From positions 47,734 through 111,733 of the forward strand of contig NZ_JALNMJ010000019.1 of assembly GCF_023156505.1 (NCBI RefSeq): 64,000 bases of DNA, written 5' to 3'. The translations under genes and the position numbers were made by a program. Position 1 is the first letter of the stretch, and every line of letters begins with the position of its first letter. The notes below the pieces were generated by a model. It was not told the DNA's origin. It searched no databases and worked only from the letters and a program-made list of their open reading frames with translations. This stretch comes from Roseibium sediminicola (GTDB lineage Bacteria; Pseudomonadota; Alphaproteobacteria; Rhizobiales; Stappiaceae). Shown one piece after another: positions 1 to 8,059 of this stretch.

Positions 1-1
1 C

Positions 2-1312
2 GACATCGTTACCACCGCCAGGGCCTTCGTGCCGGAAATGCGCGAACAGGGCTGCGACCTCGTCATCGCCCTCTCCCATTCCGGCATTGACGCCAACGAC
101 TATGCCGAAGGTATGGAAAACGCCTCCCTGCATCTTGCCGCCGTCGACGGCATCGACGCCGTCTTCACCGGCCACCATCACCTGGTGTTCCCGGGGCCGC
201 AATATGAAGGCCTGCCGGGCGTTGACGCCGAAAAGGGAACGCTCTTCGGCAAACCGGCCGCCATGGGCGGTTTCTGGGGCTCGCATCTGGGTGTGATCGA
301 CCTGATGATCGAGCGCGACGGCAACGGCTGGCGGGTCGCCAATTTCATGACCGAAGCCCGCTCGATCTATGAAAAGGAAGGCCGCACGGTCACGCCGCTG
401 GTCGAGAGCCAGCAGGATGTTCTGGACGCGGTCAAGGAAGACCACGAAGCAACGCTGCAATATGTCCGCCGCCCGGTCGGCAAGACCTCCGCGCCGCTGC
501 ATTCCTACTTCGCCCTCGTTGCCGACGACCCGAGTGTCCAGATCGTCTCCAAGGCCCAGACCTGGTACATCGAGCAGATGATGAAGGGCACGGAATGGGA
601 GGGCCTGCCGGTGCTCTCCGCTGCCGCTCCTTTCAAGGCGGGCGGCCGCGGTGGCCCGGACTATTACACCGATGTGCCGGTCGGCGATGTCGCCATCAAG
701 AATGTCGCGGACCTCTATCTTTATCCGAACACGGTGCGCGCGGTCGCCATCAAGGGCGGCACGGTCAAGGAATGGCTGGAACGTTCCGCCGGCATCTTCC
801 AGCAGGTGGAACCGGGCAAGGCCGATCAGCCGCTGATCAACCCGGACTTCCCGAGCTACAATTTCGACGTCATTGACGGGATCACTTACGAGATCGACCT
901 CACCCAGCCGTCGAAATACGATTCAAAGGGCGAGCTGATCAATCCGGACGCCAACCGCATCGTGAAGCTGGAGTTTGGCGGCAAGCCGCTGAATTTCGAC
1001 GACACGTTCATCGTCGCCACCAACAATTACCGCGCCGGCGGCGGCGGCAATTTCCCCGGCATCAACGACGAAGTCGTGGTCTTTGTCGGCCCGGACACCA
1101 ACCGGGACGTGCTGGTGCGCTACATTGTCGAACAGGGCACGATCAACCCGTCGGCGGACGCCAACTGGCGCTTCCGTCCGGTTCCGGACACCACGGTTCT
1201 GTTTGAAACCGGCCCGGGTGGTGCCGACCACGCCGCCTCGGTCGAGGGTGTGCGGATCGAACCGGCCGGCGACGGCGCCGACGGCTTCGCGCAGTATCGG
1301 ATCACGCTCTGA
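2..1312 (+). CDS. cpdB: 2',3'-cyclic-nucleotide 2'-phosphodiesterase/3'-nucleotidase (CpdB-like), 5'-truncated by window edge
   Basis: This is the C-terminal part of a periplasmic metallophosphoesterase of the 5'-nucleotidase/CpdB family, which converts 2',3'-cyclic nucleotides to 3'-nucleotides and then nucleosides for phosphate and purine scavenging. The frame is open to the window edge, so the start and signal peptide lie outside. Visible are the metallophosphatase segment LVIALSHSGID and the metal-binding GHHH motif, then the 5'-nucleotidase C-terminal domain with NNYRAGGGGNFPG, the substrate-stacking region seen in CpdB proteins. The motif after GHHH (LVFPG) and the YRAGGGGNFPG string favour CpdB over UshA. 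The gene stops with TGA at 1310-1312, followed by a strong hairpin. Confidence 0.88.
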   Translation, partial: DIVTTARAFVPEMREQGCDLVIALSHSGIDANDYAEGMENASLHLAAVDGIDAVFTGHHHLVFPGPQYEGLPGVDAEKGTLFGKPAAMGGFWGSHLGVIDLMIERDGNGWRVANFMTEARSIYEKEGRTVTPLVESQQDVLDAVKEDHEATLQYVRRPVGKTSAPLHSYFALVADDPSVQIVSKAQTWYIEQMMKGTEWEGLPVLSAAAPFKAGGRGGPDYYTDVPVGDVAIKNVADLYLYPNTVRAVAIKGGTVKEWLERSAGIFQQVEPGKADQPLINPDFPSYNFDVIDGITYEIDLTQPSKYDSKGELINPDANRIVKLEFGGKPLNFDDTFIVATNNYRAGGGGNFPGINDEVVVFVGPDTNRDVLVRYIVEQGTINPSADANWRFRPVPDTTVLFETGPGGADHAASVEGVRIEPAGDGADGFAQYRITL

Positions 1313-1329
1313 ACGCGGAAGCAGGTGTA

Positions 1330-1364
1330 TTCTGGGAGCCGTTTTCGTTGAACGGCTCCCAGAA
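1330..1364 (+). terminator. Hairpin after cpdB
   Basis: A perfect 14-bp stem (1330-1343 with 1351-1364) and a 7-nt loop lie 18 bp past the cpdB stop. There is no T-run after it, so it may be a Rho-assisted terminator or an mRNA 3'-end stabiliser rather than a classical intrinsic terminator. Confidence 0.55.
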
Positions 1365-1410
1365 TCAAACCGCAACTTGAAGCAGCGTGAACGCGCTTTC
1401 TTGACTGACC

Positions 1411-1473
1411 GGCCGCTTGTTCGAACGTGTGGCCGATCCTTCGAGACGGACCTGACAGTCCTCCTCAAAATGA
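1411..1473. repeat. Decayed half-copy of palindromic repeat family A
   Basis: The stretch aligns by eye with the right half of the element at 54083-54190: it shares GCCGCTTG, GGCCG, then TCCTTCGAGACGG, then a CCTCCTCA-like arm. The matching left arm is missing, so it looks like an eroded copy. The rest of the 1365-1500 intergenic DNA holds nothing else recognisable. Confidence 0.5.
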
Positions 1474-1504
1474 GCTTGTTTTTAGAGCAGCGATAACAAT
1501 GACA

Positions 1505-1537
1505 TAAAAAAACCTTCCCACAGGGGGGAAGGTTTTG
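1505..1537 (-). terminator. Intrinsic terminator of dksA
   Basis: The stem AAAACCTTCCC / GGGAAGGTTTT with a short loop is followed, reading on the minus strand, by a run of T. It lies about 50 bp past the dksA stop. Confidence 0.8.
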
Positions 1538-1587
1538 AAAGTCATTCGGATCCGCCTGTTGCCGGCGGATCGGCCGTTTTCTGGAAA

Positions 1588-2004
1588 TCAGTCGTCGCGA
1601 TAAACCTTTTCCCGGCGCTCATGCGCTTCCTGGGCTTCGATCGACAAGGTCGCGATCGGCCGTGCCTCAAGGCGCCGCAGGGAAATGGGTTCCCCGGTTT
1701 CTTCGCAATAGCCGTAGCTGCCGTCTGCGATCCGTTCCAAAGCATCGTCAATCTTTGAAATCAGCTTGCGTTGACGGTCCCTGGCCCGCAGCTCGATGGA
1801 GCGGTCGGTTTCAGAGGACGCCCGGTCGGCGAAATCGGGGTGGTTCTGGCTTTCCTCCTGAAGGTTGGTAAGCGTTTCCTTGCTCTCCTTCAGGATCTCT
1901 TCTTTCCATGCAAGCAGCTTGTTTCGAAAATATTCACGCTGCCTGTCATTCATGAACGGCTCGTCTTCCGAGGGTCGATATTCAGACTCAATTTCAACCG
2001 TCAT
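1588..2004 (-). CDS. dksA: RNA polymerase-binding transcription factor DksA, single-cysteine type
   Basis: DksA enters the RNA polymerase secondary channel and, with ppGpp, adjusts rRNA and amino-acid promoters. The 138-residue product has the coiled-coil tip motif DFADRA (residues 57-62, the DxxDxA signature) and the conserved segment SYGYCEETGEPI. Only Cys100 remains of the four zinc-finger cysteines; the other positions are Thr, Arg and Ala, as in the zinc-independent DksA of many alphaproteobacteria. The ATG at 2004 is chosen because GGAG lies 7 bp upstream and the product then matches rhizobial DksA in length; an upstream in-frame extension to 2073 has no such support. It lies downstream of fliX on the same strand, but a 165-bp gap suggests its own promoter. 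Confidence 0.93.
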   Translation of the reverse strand: MTVEIESEYRPSEDEPFMNDRQREYFRNKLLAWKEEILKESKETLTNLQEESQNHPDFADRASSETDRSIELRARDRQRKLISKIDDALERIADGSYGYCEETGEPISLRRLEARPIATLSIEAQEAHERREKVYRDD

Positions 2005-2169
2005 CGATAGCTCCGGATTACCGTTATGCCGGGCGCAATATATAGCCGCTTCCCTCTGCCTACAACGGTTCATTTGCAGAAAATGGCATCAAGGAAAGTT
2101 TATATCTTTCAATCCGTTGCGTAACTTTTAGACAGTTTTGCGGCAAAGTTTAACCGTTTGGCCCGCCGC

Positions 2170-2589
2170 TCAGTCGGGGAATCGGCCAAGCTTGGCAAGC
2201 TCGACTTTCACACGCAATTCAATCTCTTCCAGCACCGAATCAATTTTCGGATCGCCGCTTTCGAGTCGTTTCGAAACCTGACGGGCAAGCAACTCCAGCC
2301 GGTCCTCGGAGACCTGGCCCGCCAGCAGATCGGTGCGCACGGTTTCCAAAGTGTCCAGCAGGGAATGGCCATGCCTGGCAGCGCGCGAGCGGCGTTCCGC
2401 CCGTTCGTCCACTTCCTGGAGCGCCAGCAGGGCATCCATGCCCTGGATCGCCGATCCACCAGCCGTCTGCGACGAGGACACAACCTCGCTCCCGAAGTCG
2501 GGAGCAAAGGACTCCGAACTCGAGCTTTTGCCTTTCTTGGCACTTTTGCCCTGAACGCCGGTGATGGGTTTATTGCCAGTGATGCGCAT
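2170..2589 (-). CDS. fliX: Flagellar assembly regulator FliX
   Basis: FliX is an alphaproteobacterial trans-acting factor that, in Caulobacter, couples completion of the class II basal body to activation of the sigma-54 activator FlbD. The 139-residue protein begins MRITGNKPITG, typical of the family, has a low-complexity Ser/Lys-rich linker, and ends with a helical domain containing GMDALLALQEVDER and GDPKIDSVLEEIELR. The ATG at 2589 has GGAAGA upstream; the longer frame to 2628 lacks support. It is divergent from flgI, the same arrangement as in Caulobacter, so a shared control region is likely. No clear -24/-12 element was found for fliX itself. Confidence 0.9.
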   Translation of the reverse strand: MRITGNKPITGVQGKSAKKGKSSSSESFAPDFGSEVVSSSQTAGGSAIQGMDALLALQEVDERAERRSRAARHGHSLLDTLETVRTDLLAGQVSEDRLELLARQVSKRLESGDPKIDSVLEEIELRVKVELAKLGRFPD

Positions 2590-2820
2590 GTTCGATCTTC
2601 CAATGGTCCGACCGCAATCCTGGCGCAAACCACCGGATCACCTGTCAGAATCTGCCGAGAAGGGTAAATGAGTCCTTATGAAGGAGGCAACATTTGCCGG
2701 GTAGCAAACACAAAACTTTAACCCCGCCCAACGGTTTTGCGTGGATATGCTCGCCATCCTACCAGAAATAGGCCCAGAATCCCGTCACTTTGCGGAAAAG
2801 ACCCGGTGCACCTCTGAAAG

Positions 2821-2836
2821 TGGCACGGCTCTCGCA
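2821..2836 (+). promoter_or_regulatory. Sigma-54 type -24/-12 promoter of flgI
   Basis: TGGCAC, five bases, then TCGCA matches the -24/-12 consensus (TGGCAC-N5-TTGCA) with one mismatch and the correct ten bases between GG and GC. The predicted start is near 2847, about 55 bp before the flgI ATG. This fits FlbD/FliX-type control of the operon. Confidence 0.65.
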
Positions 2837-2902
2837 TTACGCAAGTCGACTTAGTACGCCGGTCCATGCGCCGGTTCCTTGAATGGCAGGCCAGAAGTAG
2901 TA

Positions 2903-4045
2903 ATGCGACATTTAGGCGACACGATCTTCGAGACCTTTGGACGGTTCGTCCTGGCAACCGCACTTTGCCTGTTCGGCGCGGTTGCCATTCTAACACCGGC
3001 GGAAGCGGCTTCGCGCATCAAGGACATCGCGGATTTTGAAGGCATTCGTGAAAACCAGCTGATCGGCTACGGCCTGGTCGTTGGCCTGAACGGCACCGGC
3101 GACAGCCTCAACAACTCCCCCTTCACCCAGCAGAGCCTCCAGGCCATGCTGGAACGGCTCGGCGTCAATACCCGGAACGTCGACCTCAACACCAACACGG
3201 TGGCGGCGGTCATGGTCACGGCCAACCTGCCGCCCTTCTCCACACAGGGCACGCGCATTGACGTCAATGTCAGCGCGCTCGGCGACGCGGACTCGCTTCA
3301 GGGCGGCACTTTGCTGGTCACGCCTCTGGTCGGCGCGGATGGTGAAGTCTACGCAATCGCTCAAGGCTCGGTCGCGATCGGCGGCTTTTCCGCCCAGGCG
3401 GACGCGGCCTCCGTGGTGCGCGGCGTGCCGACGGCGGGCCGTATCGCCAATGGCGGTCTGGTGGAACGCGAGCTGGATTTCAAGCTCGCCTCGCTGACCA
3501 CCCTGCGGCTCGCCCTGCGCAATCCGGATCTGACCACTGCCCGCCGGGTCGCATTGTCCATCAACGAACTAATCGGCATGCCGACCGCCGAACCGCTGGA
3601 TCCGGCAACCGTTCAGCTGAACCTGCCGCAGCAATATGACGGCAACATTGTCGACCTTCTGACCGACATCGAGCAGCTGATCGTCGAACCAGACCTCGCC
3701 GCCCGCATCGTGATCGACGAGAATTCCGGCATTATCGTGATGGGTCAGGACGTGAAGGTGTCCATGGTCGCCGTTGCCCAGGGCAATCTGACCGTGACCA
3801 TCGCGGAAACGCCGCAAGTGTCCCAGCCCCTGCCCTTTGCGAATGGCGAGACAACTGTCGTGCCCCGTTCGGAAGTGTCGGTGGATGACAATGGAACGAA
3901 ACTGGCAATTGTCCCGGAAACCGTTACCTTGAAACAGCTTGTCGACGGGTTGAACGCCCTGGGAATCGGCCCGCGCGACATGATTTCCATCCTGCAGGCC
4001 ATCAAGGCCAGTGGCGCCCTGCAAGCCGAGATCGAGGTGCTGTGA
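2903..4045 (+). CDS. flgI: Flagellar P-ring protein FlgI
   Basis: FlgI forms the periplasmic P ring around the distal rod. The 380-residue precursor has a Sec signal peptide ending near PAEAA (about residue 37), followed by the family hallmarks SRIKDIADFEG, LIGYGLVVGLNGTGD and the C-terminal segment LVDGLNALGIGPRDMISILQAIKASGALQAEIEVL. The ATG at 2903 is preferred to an in-frame TTG at 2879; neither has a strong Shine-Dalgarno sequence. The stop overlaps the start of the rod-binding gene (TGATG). It heads the operon flgI-flgJ-flgN behind the sigma-54 type promoter. Confidence 0.95.
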   Translation: MRHLGDTIFETFGRFVLATALCLFGAVAILTPAEAASRIKDIADFEGIRENQLIGYGLVVGLNGTGDSLNNSPFTQQSLQAMLERLGVNTRNVDLNTNTVAAVMVTANLPPFSTQGTRIDVNVSALGDADSLQGGTLLVTPLVGADGEVYAIAQGSVAIGGFSAQADAASVVRGVPTAGRIANGGLVERELDFKLASLTTLRLALRNPDLTTARRVALSINELIGMPTAEPLDPATVQLNLPQQYDGNIVDLLTDIEQLIVEPDLAARIVIDENSGIIVMGQDVKVSMVAVAQGNLTVTIAETPQVSQPLPFANGETTVVPRSEVSVDDNGTKLAIVPETVTLKQLVDGLNALGIGPRDMISILQAIKASGALQAEIEVL

Positions 4046-4368
4046 TGCTTGACCTGATTTCACCTCAAACGGCACCGGCGACAGCCCGGCCGACACCCCA
4101 GGATGCTCTGCGCGGCCTCGACGCAACCAACAAGACCGCGGTCCGTGCAGCTGCCGAGGAATTTGAAGCGGTGTTCCTGAACAACATGCTCCAGAACATG
4201 TTCACCGGCCTTGAGAACGGTGGCGCCTGGGGCGGCGGCACCGGGTCCGACGCCTGGCAGAGCCTTTTGATCGACGAATATGCACGCACCATTGCCGACA
4301 GCGGCGGCATCGGCCTTGCCGACAGCGTGGAACGTGAACTGCTCGCATTGCAGGAGGGCGCAAGATGA
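4045..4368 (+). CDS. flgJ: Rod-binding protein, FlgJ N-terminal-domain type
   Basis: The 107-residue product corresponds to the rod-binding domain of FlgJ without the muramidase domain, as is usual in alphaproteobacteria. The conserved AAEEFEAVFLNNMLQNMF, GTGSDAWQSLLIDEYARTIADSGGIGLAD pattern identifies it. It probably acts as a cap/scaffold for rod assembly, so peptidoglycan must be opened by another enzyme. The ATG overlaps the flgI stop; a GTG three bases earlier is also possible. Its own stop overlaps the next start by ATGA, indicating translational coupling. Confidence 0.88.
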   Translation: MLDLISPQTAPATARPTPQDALRGLDATNKTAVRAAAEEFEAVFLNNMLQNMFTGLENGGAWGGGTGSDAWQSLLIDEYARTIADSGGIGLADSVERELLALQEGAR

Positions 4369-4859
4369 CCGCACAACCGAACGCAACAGCCTTTCCGTTT
4401 TCACTGGAACGGCCAACCAGTCAGCAGGACGCTGAGAACTTCTGCTCCGCGCTCTCCGGCACCATGGAAGCTCTCTTGTCCGTCATCGAGATGGAGACGG
4501 ATCTGGTGCGGGCCGGCAAACTCCGGGAAGCCGGTGAGCTGCAGGCGGATAAGGCCCGGCTGATCCATGAATACACGCGCGGCATGATGACTGCGAAGGA
4601 ACACGCGGTCGCGCTTGGCAACCTGGCGCCGGCCGCAACCCAGAACCTCCGGCGGCAGCACGGCGAATTCCAGCCCGTTCTGCGCATCAACCTGGCGGTT
4701 CTTTCCACGGCGCGCGACGTTGCCAACAACATCGTCTCCACGGTGGCCAAGGTGGCCGGAGCCAAGAACGCCACGGCGCCTACGACCTATGGCCGCAACG
4801 GCTCGGCACCGACCGGCCCGCAATCGGCACGGGGCATCGCGGTCAACCAGTCCCTTTAG
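4365..4859 (+). CDS. flgN: FlgN-type flagellar export chaperone (probable)
   Basis: The 164-residue, largely helical protein begins after an ATGA overlap with flgJ. Its core resembles FlgN-like chaperones: MEALLSVIEMETDLVRAGKLREAGELQADKARLIHEY, a segment typical of proteins that escort the hook-associated proteins FlgK and FlgL to the export gate. The C-terminal 30 residues are Ala/Thr/Gly-rich and probably disordered. Its clients flgK and flgL lie in the same cluster. The assignment rests on pattern and context. Confidence 0.7.
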   Translation: MTAQPNATAFPFSLERPTSQQDAENFCSALSGTMEALLSVIEMETDLVRAGKLREAGELQADKARLIHEYTRGMMTAKEHAVALGNLAPAATQNLRRQHGEFQPVLRINLAVLSTARDVANNIVSTVAKVAGAKNATAPTTYGRNGSAPTGPQSARGIAVNQSL

Positions 4860-4894
4860 ACTGGTTACTTCCTTCATTCAAATGCGAAGGTTAC

Positions 4895-4923
4895 AAGACA
4901 CCGTCCTTTGGGCGGTGTCTTTC
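4895..4923 (+). terminator. Intrinsic terminator of flgI-flgJ-flgN
   Basis: The stem AAGACACCG / CGGTGTCTT has additional inner C-G pairs and a downstream TTTCT tract, 35 bp beyond the flgN stop. Confidence 0.75.
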
Positions 4924-5114
4924 TATGCCTCAGAAAAGCTATCAAGGTCTTCTAATATACAACGGATTTCACCCTTGGCAACGAATCAGGAACGCGCGCA
5001 AGCGGATAGATCCGGACCCTTAAAATTCTAATCATTCCGTTAACAGAGGATTCATTCCCTTACGTTATATTCGACGGTGCACGGGTATATGTGTTGATTA
5101 ACCCGGAGGGAAAG

Positions 5115-5510
5115 ATGTTGGACACGGGACTGGCCCGGCCGCCATCGCCGACGTATACGGCGATCACGCCGGCTACGCGGGCTCCGGAACGGAACGAGCC
5201 TTCCGCCAAGACGGATCTGCCGGCTGAAGAGACGGTGTCTCCGCCGACGGAAACCGAAAACAGCCAGAGGGCTGCGAACAACGAACGCGACCAGCGTTCG
5301 CTGCTGGAACGGTATACGCCGACCGTCGAGCGCCAGAATATCATCGATGAGGACAGCGAGAGCCTCGTCTACATTGCCACCAACACGGAAACCGGCAATG
5401 TCGTTCGGCAGATCCCGAGCGAAACCCTCTTGCGCCTGCGCGCCTACTCCAAGACCGTCGAAACCCAGCAGACCCAGGACAGCGCCCAGGCTTTCCAACG
5501 CGTCGTCTGA
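5115..5510 (+). CDS. flaG: FlaG family flagellar protein
   Basis: The 131-residue protein has a Pro/Thr-rich disordered first half and a C-terminal FlaG-like module (SLVYIATNTETGNVVRQIPSETLLRLRAYSK), with the characteristic TG-N-V-RQIP motif. FlaG proteins influence filament length or cap function in other bacteria; the exact role here is not shown by the sequence. The ATG at 5115 has a strong GGAGG seven bases upstream, which decides against the in-frame GTG at 5091. It sits alone between the flgI operon and the flagellin genes. Confidence 0.75.
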   Translation: MLDTGLARPPSPTYTAITPATRAPERNEPSAKTDLPAEETVSPPTETENSQRAANNERDQRSLLERYTPTVERQNIIDEDSESLVYIATNTETGNVVRQIPSETLLRLRAYSKTVETQQTQDSAQAFQRVV

Positions 5511-6001
5511 CCCCAACTCGGATACTTCACTGCGGATCGTTCGGTTCCGGCATCTACCCGCTTGTCTGCAAACTCGCTCCCCAGTATCAACGCCTACCTT
5601 GTTTGATCCTTTCGCCGGCCAACATTCCATCACCCATGGCTTCTGGAGCTGAGGGTTTCGCCTCCCCGCCCCCCCTACACAATCCACCGGTTAACAGTTT
5701 CGCTCTAAAAGGGGCTTCTGGCGCCCGATATTCGGTTTTTCAGCGCGGATCGCACCCGTCCAAACATCGCTGTGATTTGCCGTCCGCCTGCTGCGAAAGC
5801 TTTCTCGCACCCCGCCAACCCCTTCATAAACAACACCTTCAACCGCAAACAGAAACATCATTATTTGCAAGGAGTTACCGGACGTTAAGGTTAATATCCG
5901 CTAACCTTGTTTCTTTAGAAATTGTTTTAGACAAGCGCGCATTAATGGCCGCCGGATCCAGGACGGATCTGAGTATCTCGTATTCCTAGAAAGGAAACAC
6001 T
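5511..6001. other. Intergenic leader of flagellin gene 1
   Basis: No convincing gene is present in these 491 bp. The last 130 bp are AT-rich with several TTAA motifs; TTAA-N7-TAAC at 5891-5905 is a weak CtrA-like arrangement. AGGAA precedes the flagellin ATG. Confidence 0.5.
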
Positions 6002-7504
6002 ATGGCTGACATTACTCTGTCCAGCGCGGTTCGTTCGAACCTTAACACTCTCCAGCAAACCGCATCGTTCATGTCCGACGTCCAGAACAAACTGGCGACC
6101 GGTAAGAAAGTGAACTCTGCTCTGGACAACCCGAACAGCTTCTTCACGGCTTCTGGCCTGACCTCTCGTGCAAACGACCTGTCGACCCTTCTGGACGACA
6201 TGGGCCAGTCGGTTCAGACGCTGAAAGCTGCTGATGAAGGTATTTCCAGCATCACCAAGCTGGTTGAGTCCGCCAAGGCAAAAGCAAATCAGGCCCTTCA
6301 GTCCCAGAGCCAGTACGAGCGCAAGCAGTTTGCGTCTCAGTACAATGAGCTTCTGACCCAGATCGAGGATCTGGCGAAAGACGCCGGCTACAAGGGCAAG
6401 AACCTGCTGGCCGGCGACGGCAACGACCTGACCACTATCTTCAACGAAGACTCCACGTCCAAGCTGACGATCGACGCGGTCGACTACACCGACTCTTCCC
6501 TGTCCACCGGTCTGAACCTTTCGGATCTGGCTGAAGGTCAGGGCGCAACCACCTCCTTCACCCTCCAGGGCGGCAAGACGACCATCACGCTGACCGACGG
6601 CACCACGACGCTGAACTCCAGCTCATCGCTGTCTGATTCCAACGTGATCTCGACCACGACCACTCTGGAATTCGTTGACGCGATCGACAGCCCGAACGCC
6701 ATCATCTCCGGTTCCGACACGGTGACCGCAGGTGCGACCGTTCAGGACCTGGTCGACAGCCTCAACAGCATCTCCGGTGTTCGCGCTGAGTTCGATGACA
6801 CCAACGGTGAGCTGACCATCTACAGTGACCAGGATTTCCACATCTCTGACACTGTCGACACGCACTCCGCCGCTCTGTCCACCTTCGAAGTGGCTGCAAC
6901 GGCTCTGGCTTCGACCGGCGCCCTGCTCTCCGACACCGGCTCCTTCGCGGTTGGCGACACGCTGACCCTGACGGACGGCAACGGCTTCGAACTGGGCTCG
7001 CTGGAAATCGAAGACGACACCTCCGTCGATGACCTGACGAACTTCGTCAACGACTTCCAGGGCGTCTCTGCATCCTTCAACGCTTCGTCCGGCCGTCTGG
7101 ACATCACCTCTGAAGTCGATCTGTCGCTTACCAGTGACAACGCCGACTTCGCGAGCGATGCCTTCTCTGCCAACACGACCGGCGTTTCGCTCTCGGCAAT
7201 CTCCGACAGTGGCTTCGCAACCGATTCCGACATCAACCGCGTGGTTGACCGTCTGAACACGGCGCTGAGTTCGCTCCGGACCCAGGCTTCCGAGTTCGGT
7301 ACCAACCTCTCCATCGTGGAAAACCGTCAGGACTTCACCAAGAACCTGATCAACACGCTGGAAGAAGGTGCTGGCCTCCTGACCCTGGCCGATACCAACG
7401 AAGAAGGTGCAAACCTCCTGGCTCTGCAGACCCGTCAGAGCCTGGCGTCGACTTCGCTGTCCTTCGCAGCACAGGCAGACCAGAACGTTCTGCGTCTCTT
7501 CTAA
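6002..7504 (+). CDS. Flagellin 1
   Basis: This is a filament subunit of 500 residues. The N-terminal D0/D1 region (about 1-145) has the conserved NKLATGKKVNSALDNPNSFFTA and YKGKNLLAGDGNDL segments; the C-terminal D1/D0 region (about 410-500) has FGTNLSIVENRQDFTKNLINTLEEGAGLLTLADTNEEGANLLALQTRQ, ending in LRLF. A Ser/Thr/Asp-rich variable domain lies between. Export is through the flagellar secretion apparatus without a cleaved signal. Its middle section is almost identical in DNA to flagellin 2, while both ends differ at many third positions. A terminator follows, so the three flagellin genes are probably separate transcripts. Confidence 0.96.
   Translation: MADITLSSAVRSNLNTLQQTASFMSDVQNKLATGKKVNSALDNPNSFFTASGLTSRANDLSTLLDDMGQSVQTLKAADEGISSITKLVESAKAKANQALQSQSQYERKQFASQYNELLTQIEDLAKDAGYKGKNLLAGDGNDLTTIFNEDSTSKLTIDAVDYTDSSLSTGLNLSDLAEGQGATTSFTLQGGKTTITLTDGTTTLNSSSSLSDSNVISTTTTLEFVDAIDSPNAIISGSDTVTAGATVQDLVDSLNSISGVRAEFDDTNGELTIYSDQDFHISDTVDTHSAALSTFEVAATALASTGALLSDTGSFAVGDTLTLTDGNGFELGSLEIEDDTSVDDLTNFVNDFQGVSASFNASSGRLDITSEVDLSLTSDNADFASDAFSANTTGVSLSAISDSGFATDSDINRVVDRLNTALSSLRTQASEFGTNLSIVENRQDFTKNLINTLEEGAGLLTLADTNEEGANLLALQTRQSLASTSLSFAAQADQNVLRLF
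6639..7021. repeat. Near-identical tract shared with flagellin 2 (copy 1)
   Basis: By eye this tract and 8697-9079 differ at only three bases over about 380 bp. The sequences on either side are clearly more divergent, including many synonymous changes. This suggests recent gene conversion. Confidence 0.8.
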
Positions 7505-7530
7505 GTCAGAAAGACTTCTCCAAAACAGGG

Positions 7531-7558
7531 AAAGCGGGCTTTGGCCCGCTTTTTCTTT
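7531..7558 (+). terminator. Intrinsic terminator of flagellin 1
   Basis: The stem AAAGCGGGC / GCCCGCTTT has a TTTG loop and is followed by TTCTTTTT, 27 bp after the stop codon. Confidence 0.85.
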
Positions 7559-7969
7559 TTCTGGGGCCGCGAACGCCTCGATTCGATTCCAGCATCGGTC
7601 CCGCCTGCTCCACAACACGCTCGTCCGTTTTCCTTGCGGTCAACGTGCTCAGGACTGCCTTGAAGAGAATTTCCGTATTTGCCCCGCGCCCCGGGCAGGC
7701 GACGCCCCTTCCCAAAACCGGCACGAACTTTTTTTGACCTTTTTGTTGTGTCGCAGGCCAATCGGGCCGGTCGGCGTTTCCAAAATGGCGGATTCCCGCG
7801 CACCGAAGCGAACCGCCTTGGCGCTAAAAAATTCCGGGGCCGGTTCCAGGGCGATTTTCACACTGTCATTTCTTCGCCTTGGCAGGCGCAAACCCATCCC
7901 CTTTCCATCAGGATTCCTTGCGACCCCGCCACCGGCGTTAACGCTCTACTAACCCTAAATTTCAAGCGT
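7559..7969. other. Intergenic region before flagellin 2
   Basis: No gene or recognised repeat is visible. The region becomes AT-rich towards 7970, where a CtrA-like site begins. Confidence 0.5.
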
Positions 7970-7984
7970 TTAACCATTGATTAA
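7970..7984. promoter_or_regulatory. CtrA-like box TTAA-N7-TTAA upstream of flagellin 2
   Basis: TTAACCATTGATTAA matches the alphaproteobacterial CtrA consensus exactly in both half-sites and spacing. It lies about 75 bp before the flagellin 2 ATG, in a stretch with further GTTAA motifs. Confidence 0.5.
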
Positions 7985-8059
7985 GGTTAACAATCAATGA
8001 TCCAAGGCAACCTGCTCAGGAAGAGCAGCTGAAATGTGACCCAGGAAAGGGATAGTCAG

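Noticed and set aside
2690..2715. A GGCAA/TTGCC arrangement considered as a sigma-54 promoter for fliX
   Set aside because: Only eight bases separate GG and GC instead of ten.
5603..5989. A 128-codon plus-strand frame in the flagellin 1 leader
   Set aside because: Composition is not protein-like, it has no ribosome binding site, and it runs into the AT-rich promoter region.
7720..7745. A GGCACG followed by a T-run upstream of flagellin 2, considered as a sigma-54 promoter
   Set aside because: The GC of the -12 element is missing at the required spacing.
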